64,000 bases of DNA from the NCBI RefSeq assembly GCF_001889525.1, contig NZ_CP018192.1:1152501-1216500 (forward strand). Reading direction: 5' to 3'. The translations under genes were made by a program, and so were the position numbers. Below are positions 17,600 through 27,099 of the stretch, piece after piece; the stretch's first letter is position 1; each line of letters opens with the position of its first letter. The notes under the pieces were generated by a model. That model was not told where the DNA came from, ran no database searches, and was given only the letters and a program-made list of their open reading frames with translations. The DNA is from Granulibacter bethesdensis. GTDB lineage: Bacteria; Pseudomonadota; Alphaproteobacteria; Acetobacterales; Acetobacteraceae.

Positions 17600-18889
17600 T
17601 CACTGCCCCAGTCGCAGGGCGATGCTTCTGGCATGGGCCTGCAAACCCTCGGCCTCGGCCAATGTCACAGCGGCGGGGCCAATGCGCTGCAATCCGCTTT
17701 CCTCGGCGGCGATCCAGGTGGTCCGCTTCAGAAAATCGAACACCGACAGGCCGGAGGCAAAGCGGGCCGTCCGGTTGGTTGGCAGAACGTGATTGGGGCC
17801 TGCAACATAATCCCCCAGCGCTTCCGGGCAGAAACTGCCGAGGAAGGCTGCGCCGGCATGGCGGATACGGGCAAACAGGCCGGCAGGATCATCCGTCATG
17901 ATCTGAAGATGCTCCGGAGCCAGACGATCAGTCAGCCGGGCTGCTTCATCCCAGTCCCGTGCCAGAATGATCGCGCCGTGATCGCGCCAACTGGCCTCGG
18001 CAATGGCGGCGCGGGGCAGGGAGGGAATTTCCTGTTCCACCGCTGCCGCCACGGCGTCGGCAAAGGCCGGGTCGATGGTGATCAGAATGGATTGCGCAGC
18101 TTCGTCATGCTCGGCTTGTGCCAGCAGATCGACAGCAACCCGGCGCGGAGACTGGGCCGCATCGGCCAGCACCACGACTTCTGATGGACCGGCGATGCTG
18201 TCGATTCCCACCCGGCCGAATACCTGCCGCTTGGCTTCGGCAACATACGCATTGCCGGGACCGACCACGCGATCCACCCGCCCGATCGTAGCGGTACCAT
18301 AAGCGAAGGCTCCCACCGCCTGAGCGCCGCCGACCCGGTAGATTTCAGAGACACCGGACAGGCGTGCCGCCGCCAGCACCAGAGGATTCAGCACCCCGTC
18401 CGGCGCGGGAACGCACATCGCGATGCGCTCCACCCCTGCCACGCGAGCCGGGATTGCATTCATCAGCACGGAGGACGGATAGGCCGCCTTGCCACCCGGC
18501 ACATACAGCCCGACCGCATCCAGCGCGTTCCAGCGCATGCCGAGCGTGATGCCATCCTCATCATCCAGCAGCAGATCGCGCGGCATCTGGGCGCGATGAA
18601 ACCGCTCGATGCGCTTTGCCGCCAGTGACAGAGCTTCGGTCTGGTCGGAGGGGACGCGGGCAATGGCGGTGTCTATTTCCGCCTCCTGCACCCGCATTGT
18701 CTCTACTGTCAGGGTAAGGCGGTCGAAACGGGCTGTGTAGTCCAGCACGGCTTCGTCACCGCGTGTGGCGACATCGGCCAGAATTGCGGCCACTGTCTGA
18801 TCGACGGTGGCGCCGCTTTCACGGGGAGAATTCAGAAACGCTGCAAAACGGGCCTCGAAATCCGTGGCGCGCGTATCAAAACGCTGCAT
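17600..18889 (-). CDS. hisD: Histidinol dehydrogenase
   Basis: 429-residue Zn/NAD enzyme for the last two steps of histidine synthesis. Visible: GLYVPGGKAAYPSSVLMNAIPA, VGGAQAVGAFAYGT, VDRVVGPGNAYVAEAKR, GPSEVVVLAD (metal ligands nearby) and LAPEHLQI..GAAFLGSFCPEALGDYVAGPNHVLPT. Two genes, hisG then hisD, are separated by 13 bp, so they are one transcript. Confidence 0.97.
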   Translation of the reverse strand: MQRFDTRATDFEARFAAFLNSPRESGATVDQTVAAILADVATRGDEAVLDYTARFDRLTLTVETMRVQEAEIDTAIARVPSDQTEALSLAAKRIERFHRAQMPRDLLLDDEDGITLGMRWNALDAVGLYVPGGKAAYPSSVLMNAIPARVAGVERIAMCVPAPDGVLNPLVLAAARLSGVSEIYRVGGAQAVGAFAYGTATIGRVDRVVGPGNAYVAEAKRQVFGRVGIDSIAGPSEVVVLADAAQSPRRVAVDLLAQAEHDEAAQSILITIDPAFADAVAAAVEQEIPSLPRAAIAEASWRDHGAIILARDWDEAARLTDRLAPEHLQIMTDDPAGLFARIRHAGAAFLGSFCPEALGDYVAGPNHVLPTNRTARFASGLSVFDFLKRTTWIAAEESGLQRIGPAAVTLAEAEGLQAHARSIALRLGQ

Positions 18890-18902
18890 TCTGGCTCTCC
18901 GC

Positions 18903-19652
18903 TCAGGCGTTCAGGGCGGCACGGAAGCGGGCAATCCAGTTGCCGATTGCCTCCGGGCGGGTTTTCAGGGCGGTGCGGTTGACGATCAACCGACTGGTGA
19001 CATCGGCGATGACCTGCGTTTCCACCAACCCATTGGCTTTCAGGGTGGAGCCGGTCTGGACCAGATCCACAATCACCCGCGACAGGCCCAGGCTCGGGGC
19101 CAGTTCCATCGCACCATTCAGGTGAACGATTTCGGCCTGCACACCGCTGGCGGCAAAATGTCTGCGTGCAATGTTGGGGTATTTGGAGGCAACCCGCACC
19201 CGCGACCATGTGCTCGGATTGTCCTGCCCGGCTGTTGCCACCGGCTCTGCCACGCTGATGCGGCAGGCACCGATTTTCAGATCGAGTGGCGCGTAGATTT
19301 CCGGATAGTCGAATTCCATCAGCACATCGGCACCGCAAATGCCAATTTGCGCACCACCGAAGGCGACGAAAGTGGCTACATCGAATGGACGTACCCGCAC
19401 CACGTCCAATGCCGGATCATGAGTCGGAAAGCGCAGGCGGCGGCTGCTTTCATCCGCATAATCGGCCGCGGGATGAATCCCGACCTTATCCAGCAGAGGC
19501 TGGCATTCGGCGAGAATACGGCCTTTCGGCAGGGCCAGCACCAGCGGTGCATCCAGCATGGCGGTGCTATCCCCGCCCCCTGCCGACACGGCGGTACCCG
19601 GAGAATGGAAAGAGGTGCCGGGAGCGTCACCGGCTGTCAGCGGAACGGTCAT
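18903..19652 (-). CDS. hisG: ATP phosphoribosyltransferase
   Basis: First enzyme of histidine synthesis. LVLALPKGRILAEC, RPFDVATFVAFGGAQIGICGADVLME and LIVDLVQTGSTLKANGLVE are HisG hallmarks; the short form (no C-terminal regulatory domain) would need HisZ elsewhere. The frame opens 31 residues before LDAPLVLALPKG; the second ATG at 19559 may be the true start. Stop 13 bp before hisD. Confidence 0.95.
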   Translation of the reverse strand: MTVPLTAGDAPGTSFHSPGTAVSAGGGDSTAMLDAPLVLALPKGRILAECQPLLDKVGIHPAADYADESSRRLRFPTHDPALDVVRVRPFDVATFVAFGGAQIGICGADVLMEFDYPEIYAPLDLKIGACRISVAEPVATAGQDNPSTWSRVRVASKYPNIARRHFAASGVQAEIVHLNGAMELAPSLGLSRVIVDLVQTGSTLKANGLVETQVIADVTSRLIVNRTALKTRPEAIGNWIARFRAALNA

Positions 19653-19798
19653 GCGCGCCGTCTACACCGGCAGACGCGGCGGGAAAAGGCCGCATGACAC
19701 CTGATTGCGGGCTATCAGGCGCAATACAGCCATCCGGTCGCCTCTGGCCTGATGGAGAGAGCGGGTTTATCCCATCCTGAACCAGGGCGGAGACAGCA

Positions 19799-20278
19799 AT
19801 GACCAGTCTTTATGATTTTGAGGCGACCATGCTGGATGGACAGGTCGTACCGCTGTCGCGCTGGCGTGGGCAGGTGGCGCTGGTCGTCAATACGGCCAGC
19901 CGTTGTGGCTTTACCCCGCAATATCAGGGGCTGGAAGCGCTCTACCAGCGTTGTGCTGCTTCCGGCTTCGTGGTGCTGGGTTTCCCATGCAATCAGTTCG
20001 GCGCGCAGGAGCCGGGCAGCAGTGAGGAGATCAGGGCTTTTTGTGATACGCACTATGGCGTCAGTTTCCCGATGTTTGCGCGGGTGGAGGTCAATGGCAC
20101 CAATGCCCATCCGCTGTTCGACTATCTGACCCGTCAATGCCGTGGCCTGCTTGGGACACGGCGCATCAAGTGGAATTTCACCAAATTCCTGATTGGACGG
20201 GACGGCGTGCCAGTGGCCCGCTATGCCCCGTCCTGCAAGCCGGAAAAGTTGGAAAAAGCGGTCTCCCGGCTGCTCTGA
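19799..20278 (+). CDS. Glutathione peroxidase-family thiol peroxidase
   Basis: 159 residues. Catalytic block NTASRCGFTPQYQGLEALYQ with Cys in place of selenocysteine, GFPCNQFGAQEPGS, and the Trp of KWNFTKFLIGRDG. Removes peroxides, often with thioredoxin as donor in bacteria. Start ATG follows GGAGACAGCA. Convergent with the TonB receptor gene. Confidence 0.92.
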   Translation: MTSLYDFEATMLDGQVVPLSRWRGQVALVVNTASRCGFTPQYQGLEALYQRCAASGFVVLGFPCNQFGAQEPGSSEEIRAFCDTHYGVSFPMFARVEVNGTNAHPLFDYLTRQCRGLLGTRRIKWNFTKFLIGRDGVPVARYAPSCKPEKLEKAVSRLL

Positions 20279-20282
20279 GGGA

Positions 20283-22505
20283 TCAGAACTTCACATTGGC
20301 CGCGAATGTGATCGTGCGCGGCAGCCCCAATATCCATTGCTGGCTGCCATAGGTGGTGACGGCATAGGCGGTGTCGAACAGATTGGAGACCCGTGCCGCA
20401 AGACTCAACTGATCGACCGGCTGCCAGTTCAGACCCAGATCGACCACGGTATAGGCCGGGCGCGCATTGGCATTGGCGTTGTCGGCAAACGCCCTCCCGA
20501 CAAAGCGCAGTCCGGCCTGGGCCTGCCAGCGTGGTGCGAATGCCCATTCCGTCCAGAGATTGGCGGTTTGCAGGGGGACATTGGGTGGCGTGTTGCCATT
20601 GCGTGAGACCGGCACACCGCCGGATGTTTCCGTAAAATCGTCAAACCGCGCCTGAAGAATGCTGCCATTGGCATTGACGCTCCAGCGGGGGGTGATGGAG
20701 GCGCTGACATTCAGCTCCAGCCCACGCGAGGATTGCTGCCCGATCTGTTGGATGATGCCGGGATTATTCGGATCAGCCGAAAGCAGATTATCCCGCGTGA
20801 TGTCATAGGCGGCGAGGGTCCATTGCAGCCTGCCATCGGCCAGAGCCTGCTTGATCCCGATCTCCCCCTGACGGCCATGCGACAGGGCAAAGGCGGAATT
20901 GGCGAGGTTGGTGGTGATCAGCGTGCTGGTGGGGGGCAGAACGCTGGTCGAATACTGTCCGTAGAGAGACAGAGTCTGCACGGGTTGATAGACCACCCCA
21001 ACGCGCCATGTCGGAGCATCATAGGTTTTATCGAATGGCTTTCCGGTGGTGGGCATCGCGTTATGCAGGTCCAGATGATCGAACCGCACCCCGGCCAGAA
21101 TGGAGATCTGGCGCGTGATCTGAAGCCTGTCTTCCAGAAACGGAGCGACCTGCCATGTGGTGGTCTGAATATCCTTCCGGTTTCCGGCCAGATTGATAAA
21201 GAAACCGGGATTGATATTGTCGAGCGGAACCTGTGACAGCCCACCGAAGGGCGCGTTACTGAACCGGCTGAAACTGATGTAGTTTACCTCCATCCCGGCA
21301 CCGAGCGTATTGCCGAGACCGAACAGCGTATGGCGCAAGGTGCCATCCAGCCGGTCGCCATATTGTTCCTGCTGGTGCGTCAGATCGAGGTAACCATCCC
21401 GCTGCACCATGTTGCTGGCAGGCAGATAGCGATAATTCTCCGCATTCACCCAATGCCGGTTTGTGGAGAGGCGGTAGGCGATGTTGCGCAGGGTCAGGCT
21501 GGCGGTTGGTGTCCATTCGGCATGCAGATTGGTCCAGTCATCCTCATAATGCAGGATGCTGTTCTGGACGTTATAGTTCTGGTCGCGCAGGGAACGGTCC
21601 AGCGATCCACGCACCAGCGGAATGCCGTAATACCGCATCGGGTCCTGCATGGCGTGATCATGAGAGACCGTCACAGTGAAATCCTGACTGGGCCGGTAGC
21701 GAAGTGCGCCCTTCAGATCCAGACTGTCCGAATTGCCACGCTGGACATAGCCGCTGGACATCTGCCCGGCGATATCCAGCCGGTAGCTGAGGGTTCGGCT
21801 CAGCGATCCACCACTATCCAGCGCCAGACGGCGGGTGAGGTTGGTATCCACCAGCGCTGCGACCTCGTTGCGGATTTTTCCCTCGAAAGGCTGGCGGGAG
21901 ACGACGTTGACCACTGCTCCCACCGCGCCCTCGCCGTAGATGACGGAGGCCGGGCCGTGCAGCACTTCCAGCCGCTCGGTGCTCCATGTGTCGAAGGGAA
22001 AGGTCACGGTGCCGGCACCGGGATAGAGCCTGACGCCGTCGAAAAGCTGCATCACCGCGGCCTGACCGGTGAAACCGCGAGCGCTCAGCGCGGTGCCGCC
22101 ATTGCCCGGTGTGCCGATCATGGTGATGCCTGCCTCCCGGCTGACGGCGGCATCGACGCGCAGATCGCCACGGGTGCGGATCGTGTCGCCCTCCAGCGTA
22201 TCGACGCTGGCCGGGGTCTCCATGGGCGTGAGACCCAGGCGGCTTCCGGTGGTGTTGGTCTGGTTCAGGGAGAGTGTGCCGGTGGCTTCACTCGTCACGG
22301 CCTGCCCTTGCACTGACAGGGCAGGCAGAGAGTCACCCTCATTCGCCGCCGCCGCAAAAGCCGCAGGCGATGGCAGCAGGCAAGGTGTTGCAAAAGCAAG
22401 CGGCAACAGGCTGGACAATCTGGTTCTGGTGATATTGCGGCCGGCATGCGCGTAGCCTGCCGCTCCGGAACGCTCTGCGCGTCGGAACTGGTCTTTCGTC
22501 ATCAT
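20283..22505 (-). CDS. TonB-dependent outer membrane receptor under cobalamin riboswitch control
   Basis: About 740 residues. A long basic leader and hydrophobic segment (LSSLLPLAFATPCLLPSPAAFAA) precede the plug domain (RGDLRVDAAVSREAGITMIG, LEVLHGPASVIYGEGAVGAVVNVVSRQP) and a 22-strand barrel ending in the aromatic-type terminus ITFAANVKF. This looks like a siderophore/ferric-complex receptor by sequence, but the upstream cobalamin riboswitch argues for corrinoid uptake. The ATG at 22505 (or 22502) has GGAGATGGGGG upstream; the frame runs up to 22634 inside the riboswitch and should not be used. Confidence 0.88.
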   Translation of the reverse strand: MMTKDQFRRAERSGAAGYAHAGRNITRTRLSSLLPLAFATPCLLPSPAAFAAAANEGDSLPALSVQGQAVTSEATGTLSLNQTNTTGSRLGLTPMETPASVDTLEGDTIRTRGDLRVDAAVSREAGITMIGTPGNGGTALSARGFTGQAAVMQLFDGVRLYPGAGTVTFPFDTWSTERLEVLHGPASVIYGEGAVGAVVNVVSRQPFEGKIRNEVAALVDTNLTRRLALDSGGSLSRTLSYRLDIAGQMSSGYVQRGNSDSLDLKGALRYRPSQDFTVTVSHDHAMQDPMRYYGIPLVRGSLDRSLRDQNYNVQNSILHYEDDWTNLHAEWTPTASLTLRNIAYRLSTNRHWVNAENYRYLPASNMVQRDGYLDLTHQQEQYGDRLDGTLRHTLFGLGNTLGAGMEVNYISFSRFSNAPFGGLSQVPLDNINPGFFINLAGNRKDIQTTTWQVAPFLEDRLQITRQISILAGVRFDHLDLHNAMPTTGKPFDKTYDAPTWRVGVVYQPVQTLSLYGQYSTSVLPPTSTLITTNLANSAFALSHGRQGEIGIKQALADGRLQWTLAAYDITRDNLLSADPNNPGIIQQIGQQSSRGLELNVSASITPRWSVNANGSILQARFDDFTETSGGVPVSRNGNTPPNVPLQTANLWTEWAFAPRWQAQAGLRFVGRAFADNANANARPAYTVVDLGLNWQPVDQLSLAARVSNLFDTAYAVTTYGSQQWILGLPRTITFAANVKF

Positions 22506-22552
22506 GTCCCCCATCTCCGGGACACCCCGCCCGGATGGTTGTGATCCATTGA

Positions 22553-22740
22553 CGACGGCAGGTCTCCTGGCTCGCGATGTGAAAGCGGTATGGCTCCAGC
22601 CTTCCCGGATCATTCCGATCCAGTGGCAGCCCATCCCGGCTGGAAACCGGAGAGGGGCATGGAGAACACCTCATCGCTGACAGTTGCGGGGGCAGCTGCC
22701 GACTTGCTACCCGAAGGCAGCGCACGGCATTCCCTTTCTC
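22553..22740 (-). promoter_or_regulatory. Cobalamin (AdoCbl) riboswitch
   Basis: On the minus strand the conserved blocks occur in order: GGGAATGCCGTGC near 22735, the B12 box core GCCCCCGCAACTGT near 22690, GCCACTGG near 22630 and the 3' helix GCGAGCCAGGAGACCTGCCGTC near 22555-22580. This is the class I cobalamin riboswitch pattern, about 50 bases before the TonB receptor start, so B12 should lower its expression. Confidence 0.9.
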
Positions 22741-22827
22741 GCCCGCTCGCGCGGGACCGTCGCGAACGGTTCTTTAGCGGAATGTTACGGGAAAGACAGC
22801 AGCAAAATTCCGCTGGCCCAAAGAGTG

Positions 22828-23667
22828 TCAGGCAGCGGCTGGCTTGCGCAGAAGTATGACGATCTGATCGGTGATCAGAACATCGCGATGATAAATTTCC
22901 AGCAGATGAGGCGGGACTTCCAGATCGGTCGTTGTGCGATAGTCCCGGATCACCTCGAAACCTGTTGCTTCAGCAATACTACGTAGTTGAGGGGCTGTCA
23001 GACGATTAAGAGTTTCATAAGTTTCCAAGAGTGCTGCGCGTTCGGTTGCTTTATCCGCGTCCAGAGGAATGTAAACAGCCCACTCATTTCTGACCTTTGC
23101 TGAGGTATGTGGTGCATTCAGCAGGCGACGCCGGAACTCATCGGACTGGAGTGTCAGATGCAACCATGGCTCAACAAGCCATGGGGTCAAATGTGAACCA
23201 TGTGCCGAGTAATAAAGCGGATCAATTTGTATGAACAGATGCCCCCCAGGCTTAAGAACATTAAACACTGAACGCATGACGGAAGGAAAAATGTCCTGGG
23301 CAATGTGTTCAAACACAGACCAGCTGTACACGACATCGAATGTTCCATATATGCTCAGATCGGCACCTGGAAGAATCTTGCAGAGATGTAAATCAGAAGG
23401 TAGCTCCGAGATACCCAATTGAGCTTGTGCCATAGGCAGGCACTGCTCAAATACATCAAGGACTTCAACTCCGACAACGCGCTTGGCTTTTTTGCGAAGC
23501 ATCATGCCAAGTGCCATCGTTCCTTCGCCGCAGCCGATCTCAAGAACGTCTTTTCCGCTTAAACCGCTACTTTCAGACAGCCAATCCGAAATAATATCCG
23601 GTATAGTGACGAATTTTGCTTGATATAACTGATCCGTTATATTCTCGATTAGCTTTTCGATCTGCAT
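22828..23667 (-). CDS. Class I SAM-dependent methyltransferase
   Basis: 279 residues. Motif I is VLEIGCGEGTMALGMMLRK, followed by VVGVEVLD (motif II) and the DVVYSWSVFEHIAQDIFPSVMRSVFNVLKPGGHLFIQ block (motifs IV-VI), typical of Methyltransf_11/UbiE-like enzymes. Substrate unknown. The coding strand is visibly more AT-rich than its neighbours, and the gene sits alone between the riboswitch leader and murA, which suggests transfer. Target may be a small molecule or sugar. Confidence 0.82.
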   Translation of the reverse strand: MQIEKLIENITDQLYQAKFVTIPDIISDWLSESSGLSGKDVLEIGCGEGTMALGMMLRKKAKRVVGVEVLDVFEQCLPMAQAQLGISELPSDLHLCKILPGADLSIYGTFDVVYSWSVFEHIAQDIFPSVMRSVFNVLKPGGHLFIQIDPLYYSAHGSHLTPWLVEPWLHLTLQSDEFRRRLLNAPHTSAKVRNEWAVYIPLDADKATERAALLETYETLNRLTAPQLRSIAEATGFEVIRDYRTTTDLEVPPHLLEIYHRDVLITDQIVILLRKPAAA

Positions 23668-23721
23668 GGTATCTTACCAACAATAAAAATTTGCTCATGA
23701 TCAGAAAATCTAGCTTGATGT

Positions 23722-24984
23722 CTACCCGCTGATCCGTTCGATATTAGCCCCACAGGCGGAAAGTTTTTCAGCCACGCTCTCATACCCGCGGTCGAGATGA
23801 TAGACGCGGTTGACGATAGTTTCCCCCTCCGCGGCCAGCCCGGCGAGGATCAGTGACAGGGAGGCGCGGAGATCGGTTGCCATGACCGGAGCGCCCGAGA
23901 GTTGGGATACTCCGCGGACGATGGCGGAGGCCCCGTGGACGTTGATGCGGGCACCCATCCGGTTCAGTTCCGGCACATGCATGAAGCGGTTTTCGAAAAT
24001 CGTTTCAGTGACCATGGAGGCACCTTCCGCCACCGACATCAGCACCATGTACTGGGCCTGCATATCGGTCGGAAAGCCGGGATACGGCTCGGTCATCACA
24101 TCGACGCCATGCAGGCCGTTGCGGCGGCTGACCAGCAGGCCGGAGTCCTGTTCCTCGATCTCGACCCCGGCCTCCCGCAGAGTGCGGGCGACTGCACCCA
24201 GATGATCCAGCCTGGCATTGCGCAGCAGCAGGCGGCCGCCGGTAATGGCCGCAGCGCAGGCATAGCTGCCGGTTTCGATCCGGTCCGGAATGATACTGTG
24301 TTCAGCGCCATGCAGGTGCTTCACGCCCTCGATCCGCAATTCTCCGGTGCCGATCCCTTCGATTTTGGCACCCATGGAAATCAGGCAGTGGGCGAGATCC
24401 TCTATCTCCGGCTCCCGTGCGGCATTGCGCAGGGTGGTGATGCCGTCCGCGAGACTCGCCGCCATCAGCAGGTTTTCCGTGGCCCCGACCGAGGGCATCG
24501 GCAGCACGATATCCGCCCCGTGCAGGCGGCCCTGAACCCGGGCGTCGATATAGCCGCTTTCCAGTGTGATGGTGGCCCCCATCTGCTCCAGCCCCTTGAG
24601 GTGCATGTCCACCGGACGTGTGCCGATGGCGCAGCCGCCGGGCAGAGAGACGCGGGCTTCTCCACAACGAGCCAGCAACGGCCCGAGTACCAGCACCGAG
24701 GCGCGCATTTTCCGCACAATGTCGTAGGGAGCCTCGGTATTGGTGATCTGGCCGCCAAGGGAAAGGATGCGCCCCAGCGGATCGAGCCGTTCCACAGTGA
24801 TACCGTGTTGCTCGATCAATGCTTTCATGGTGCCGATATCGGCAAGGCGTGGAACATTGTTCAGGACCAGCCTGTCATCCGTCAGCAGACCGCAGGCCAT
24901 GACCGGAAGAGCGGCATTTTTCGCGCCTCCAATAGCAATTTCCCCGGCCAGCGGATGCCCGCCGCGAATCCTGATCCGATCCAT
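23722..24984 (-). CDS. murA: UDP-N-acetylglucosamine 1-carboxyvinyltransferase
   Basis: First committed step of peptidoglycan precursor synthesis (enolpyruvyl transfer). 420 residues; N-terminal [17 protein letters not shown] with the catalytic Lys-Asn, the loop Cys in [20 protein letters not shown] (fosfomycin target) and C-terminal [23 protein letters not shown]. Standalone in this window. Confidence 0.97.
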   Translation of the reverse strand: MDRIRIRGGHPLAGEIAIGGAKNAALPVMACGLLTDDRLVLNNVPRLADIGTMKALIEQHGITVERLDPLGRILSLGGQITNTEAPYDIVRKMRASVLVLGPLLARCGEARVSLPGGCAIGTRPVDMHLKGLEQMGATITLESGYIDARVQGRLHGADIVLPMPSVGATENLLMAASLADGITTLRNAAREPEIEDLAHCLISMGAKIEGIGTGELRIEGVKHLHGAEHSIIPDRIETGSYACAAAITGGRLLLRNARLDHLGAVARTLREAGVEIEEQDSGLLVSRRNGLHGVDVMTEPYPGFPTDMQAQYMVLMSVAEGASMVTETIFENRFMHVPELNRMGARINVHGASAIVRGVSQLSGAPVMATDLRASLSLILAGLAAEGETIVNRVYHLDRGYESVAEKLSACGANIERISG

Positions 24985-25064
24985 ATTCTTCAGCCAGCTC
25001 CGTTCATGACGCGATTATTCCTGCCGGGATGGCAGATGAGAGTGCCGTGCGAGAATAGAGCACC

Positions 25065-25619
25065 TTACATACGGGGCAGGGAGACGCCCCGTTGTCCCAT
25101 ATATTTGCCTGCCTTGTCGGCATAGCTGGTCTCGCAGTCGCTGTCGCCGCGTAGAAACAGGAACTGGCAAATGCCTTCGCCTGCGTAAATACGGGCGGGC
25201 AGGGGAGTGGTGTTGCTGATCTCAATCGTGACCTGCCCCTCCCATTCCGGCTCCAGCGGTGTAACATTCACGATGATGCCGCAGCGTGCATAAGTGGATT
25301 TACCCAGACAGATCACCAGAACGTCTCGCGGAATTCTGAAATATTCTACGGTGTGGGCTAGCGCAAAGCTGTTGGGGGGGATGATGCAGACCGGGCCTTT
25401 CCGATCCACGAAGCTTGCCGGGCTGAACGCCTTGGGATCAACGACTGCTGAATCCACATTGGTGAAGATTTTGAATTCATCGGCTACGCGGGCATCATAA
25501 CCGTAGCTGGACAGGCCGTAGCTGATCACACCGTCCCGCTTCTGCGTTTCGACGAATGGCTCGATCATGCCGTGACCGGTCGCCATCTGACGAATCCAGT
25601 GATCGGGCATTATGGACAT
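25065..25619 (-). CDS. dcd: dCTP deaminase
   Basis: 184 residues. Starts [12 protein letters not shown], with [20 protein letters not shown], the catalytic-Glu block [38 protein letters not shown], and the C-terminal [13 protein letters not shown]. Makes dUTP for dTMP synthesis. Confidence 0.96.
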   Translation of the reverse strand: MSIMPDHWIRQMATGHGMIEPFVETQKRDGVISYGLSSYGYDARVADEFKIFTNVDSAVVDPKAFSPASFVDRKGPVCIIPPNSFALAHTVEYFRIPRDVLVICLGKSTYARCGIIVNVTPLEPEWEGQVTIEISNTTPLPARIYAGEGICQFLFLRGDSDCETSYADKAGKYMGQRGVSLPRM

Positions 25620-25656
25620 GGCGATGAACTCCCCGCACGTATTGTCGGGGTCTATC

Positions 25657-25887
25657 TCACCCGCGTGGCGGGGACAACAGGGGGCTTTCTTCGGACGTCT
25701 CGCTGGCCGCCGTTACAGCAGTCATGGGGGAGGGGGAAGCAGCCTGACGGGCGCGTTGCTGGGCCTTGCGGCGCAGAAGGTTGGCACGAAGAGCCTCTGC
25801 CTCCCGCGCGCGTCTTTTGGCAGAGGGGTCGGGTGGGCGTGCGAAATCGCCTTCACGGTCATCCGGGTGATGCTCACGCTCGGTCAT
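25657..25887 (-). CDS. Hypothetical protein, 76 residues
   Basis: Charged small protein beginning [25 protein letters not shown] and containing a basic helix [25 protein letters not shown]. The same frame could start at a TTG (25923) that overlaps the stop of the upstream secreted protein, but the ATG at 25887 is more natural. No family recognised. Confidence 0.5.
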   Translation of the reverse strand: MTEREHHPDDREGDFARPPDPSAKRRAREAEALRANLLRRKAQQRARQAASPSPMTAVTAASETSEESPLLSPPRG

Positions 25888-25919
25888 AGCGGGTTTTTTG
25901 CGCAGCGTTCTGGCAGAAA

Positions 25920-26258
25920 TCAAGGAGTCCAGTCGTCGATATTCGGGATGGTATCGGAGAGCAGGGCATCCTGTGATGTCATGGCACTCCCCTGATAAGT
26001 CTGGAACGAGGTGTTCTGATATGGCTTGGCTACGGGCGAGGAAATGCGTACCGGCACCCCGAAGATGCTGAAATCCGGTTCATCATCATCTGTAACGGGG
26101 CTTTGCTGGGTGGAGGGAATGTTCATCCCTTGCCCTTTTCCATCTGCTGAAATGGATGTGCTGTGTTTTGCGCGTGCCTGTGCATCAGGCGCTGTGGAAA
26201 CACCACAGGCCAGAAAGGTCAGGGCTGCCAGCGCGATGGAAAGACGATGTGCCACCAT
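25920..26258 (-). CDS. Hypothetical secreted protein, 112 residues
   Basis: Signal peptide MVAHRLSIALAALTFLACGVSTAPDAQA with possible cleavage after ADAQA region (a Cys at 18 might also make it a lipoprotein, but the lipobox is poor). The mature part is short, acidic and hydrophilic (DDDEPDFSIFGVPVRISSP) and ends NIDDWTP. No family recognised. In line with a small charged gene that follows it. Confidence 0.55.
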   Translation of the reverse strand: MVAHRLSIALAALTFLACGVSTAPDAQARAKHSTSISADGKGQGMNIPSTQQSPVTDDDEPDFSIFGVPVRISSPVAKPYQNTSFQTYQGSAMTSQDALLSDTIPNIDDWTP

Positions 26259-26500
26259 GAGGGGCCTCCAGGGGTGTCGAGCTATGTCTGAGTCTTAAAT
26301 AGTACTGTGGCAACTACGTTGCCAATTAAAGGCGCGTAAAACCATAAAAATATATTTTGTTAAAATATGTCAGGTGTTGGCATGACGCTTCACGTCAGGC
26401 TTCGGCCATGCAGAAGGAAAGGAAATTATACAGAATAAAACTGTGCCGTTGTCGGAGGATTAATGCCATCCTGCACAAAACATTCCGGAGCATTCTGTCG

Positions 26501-27082
26501 ATGAGCGGTTCCTTTCCTCCTTCACCTTCTTCCGGCCCGGTTTTTTCAGGGCTGTCGCGTGCCGGCTCAGGCATTCTTACTCTGGAAGGTATCCTGTTGC
26601 TCATTCTCGGCATCGGAGCCTTGCTGGTGCCGGTTCTGGCTGGGATATTCACAGCCGGCATGATCGGATGGCTTCTGTTCATCATCGGCGTGATGGGACT
26701 GATCAGCACGCTCGCCAGCCGTCCTCATCTGCATCTGGCAGGGGGGCTTCTGTCCTCACTGGCTGCGATTCTGGTCGGATTGGTCGTGGTGCTGTTTCCC
26801 GCCGGGATGGCTGTAGCCCTGTCCTGGCTGATCGCGGCATGGCTTATGATGGACGGCGTATCCTCAATCATGATCGCCACGACCGCGCGCCAGATCAACG
26901 CCGGACGGTGGTGGTGGCTGGTTATCTCCGGTATTGTCGACTGGGTGCTGGCTCTGATGATTGCTTTCAGTAGTGCAACAACCGGTATTGCACTGGTGGG
27001 CACTTTGATCGGGATCGATCTGCTGATCGGTGGTGTAGCGATGCTGGGTCTGGCCCATAATCTGCGCGCCGGAACACGCTGA
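26501..27082 (+). CDS. HdeD/DUF308 family membrane protein
   Basis: 193 residues with six hydrophobic helices, HdeD-like: GILTLEGILLLILGIGALLVPVLAG, GWLLFIIGVMGLIS, LAAILVGLVVVLFPAGMAVALSWLIAAW, WWLVISGIVDWVLALMIAF, GTLIGIDLLIGGVAMLGLA. Acid-resistance membrane protein family in E. coli; role here is inferred. ATG at 26501 follows CCGGAG; the frame opens at 26357. Confidence 0.82.
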   Translation: MSGSFPPSPSSGPVFSGLSRAGSGILTLEGILLLILGIGALLVPVLAGIFTAGMIGWLLFIIGVMGLISTLASRPHLHLAGGLLSSLAAILVGLVVVLFPAGMAVALSWLIAAWLMMDGVSSIMIATTARQINAGRWWWLVISGIVDWVLALMIAFSSATTGIALVGTLIGIDLLIGGVAMLGLAHNLRAGTR

Positions 27083-27099
27083 CGGTCAATGGAGACGGT

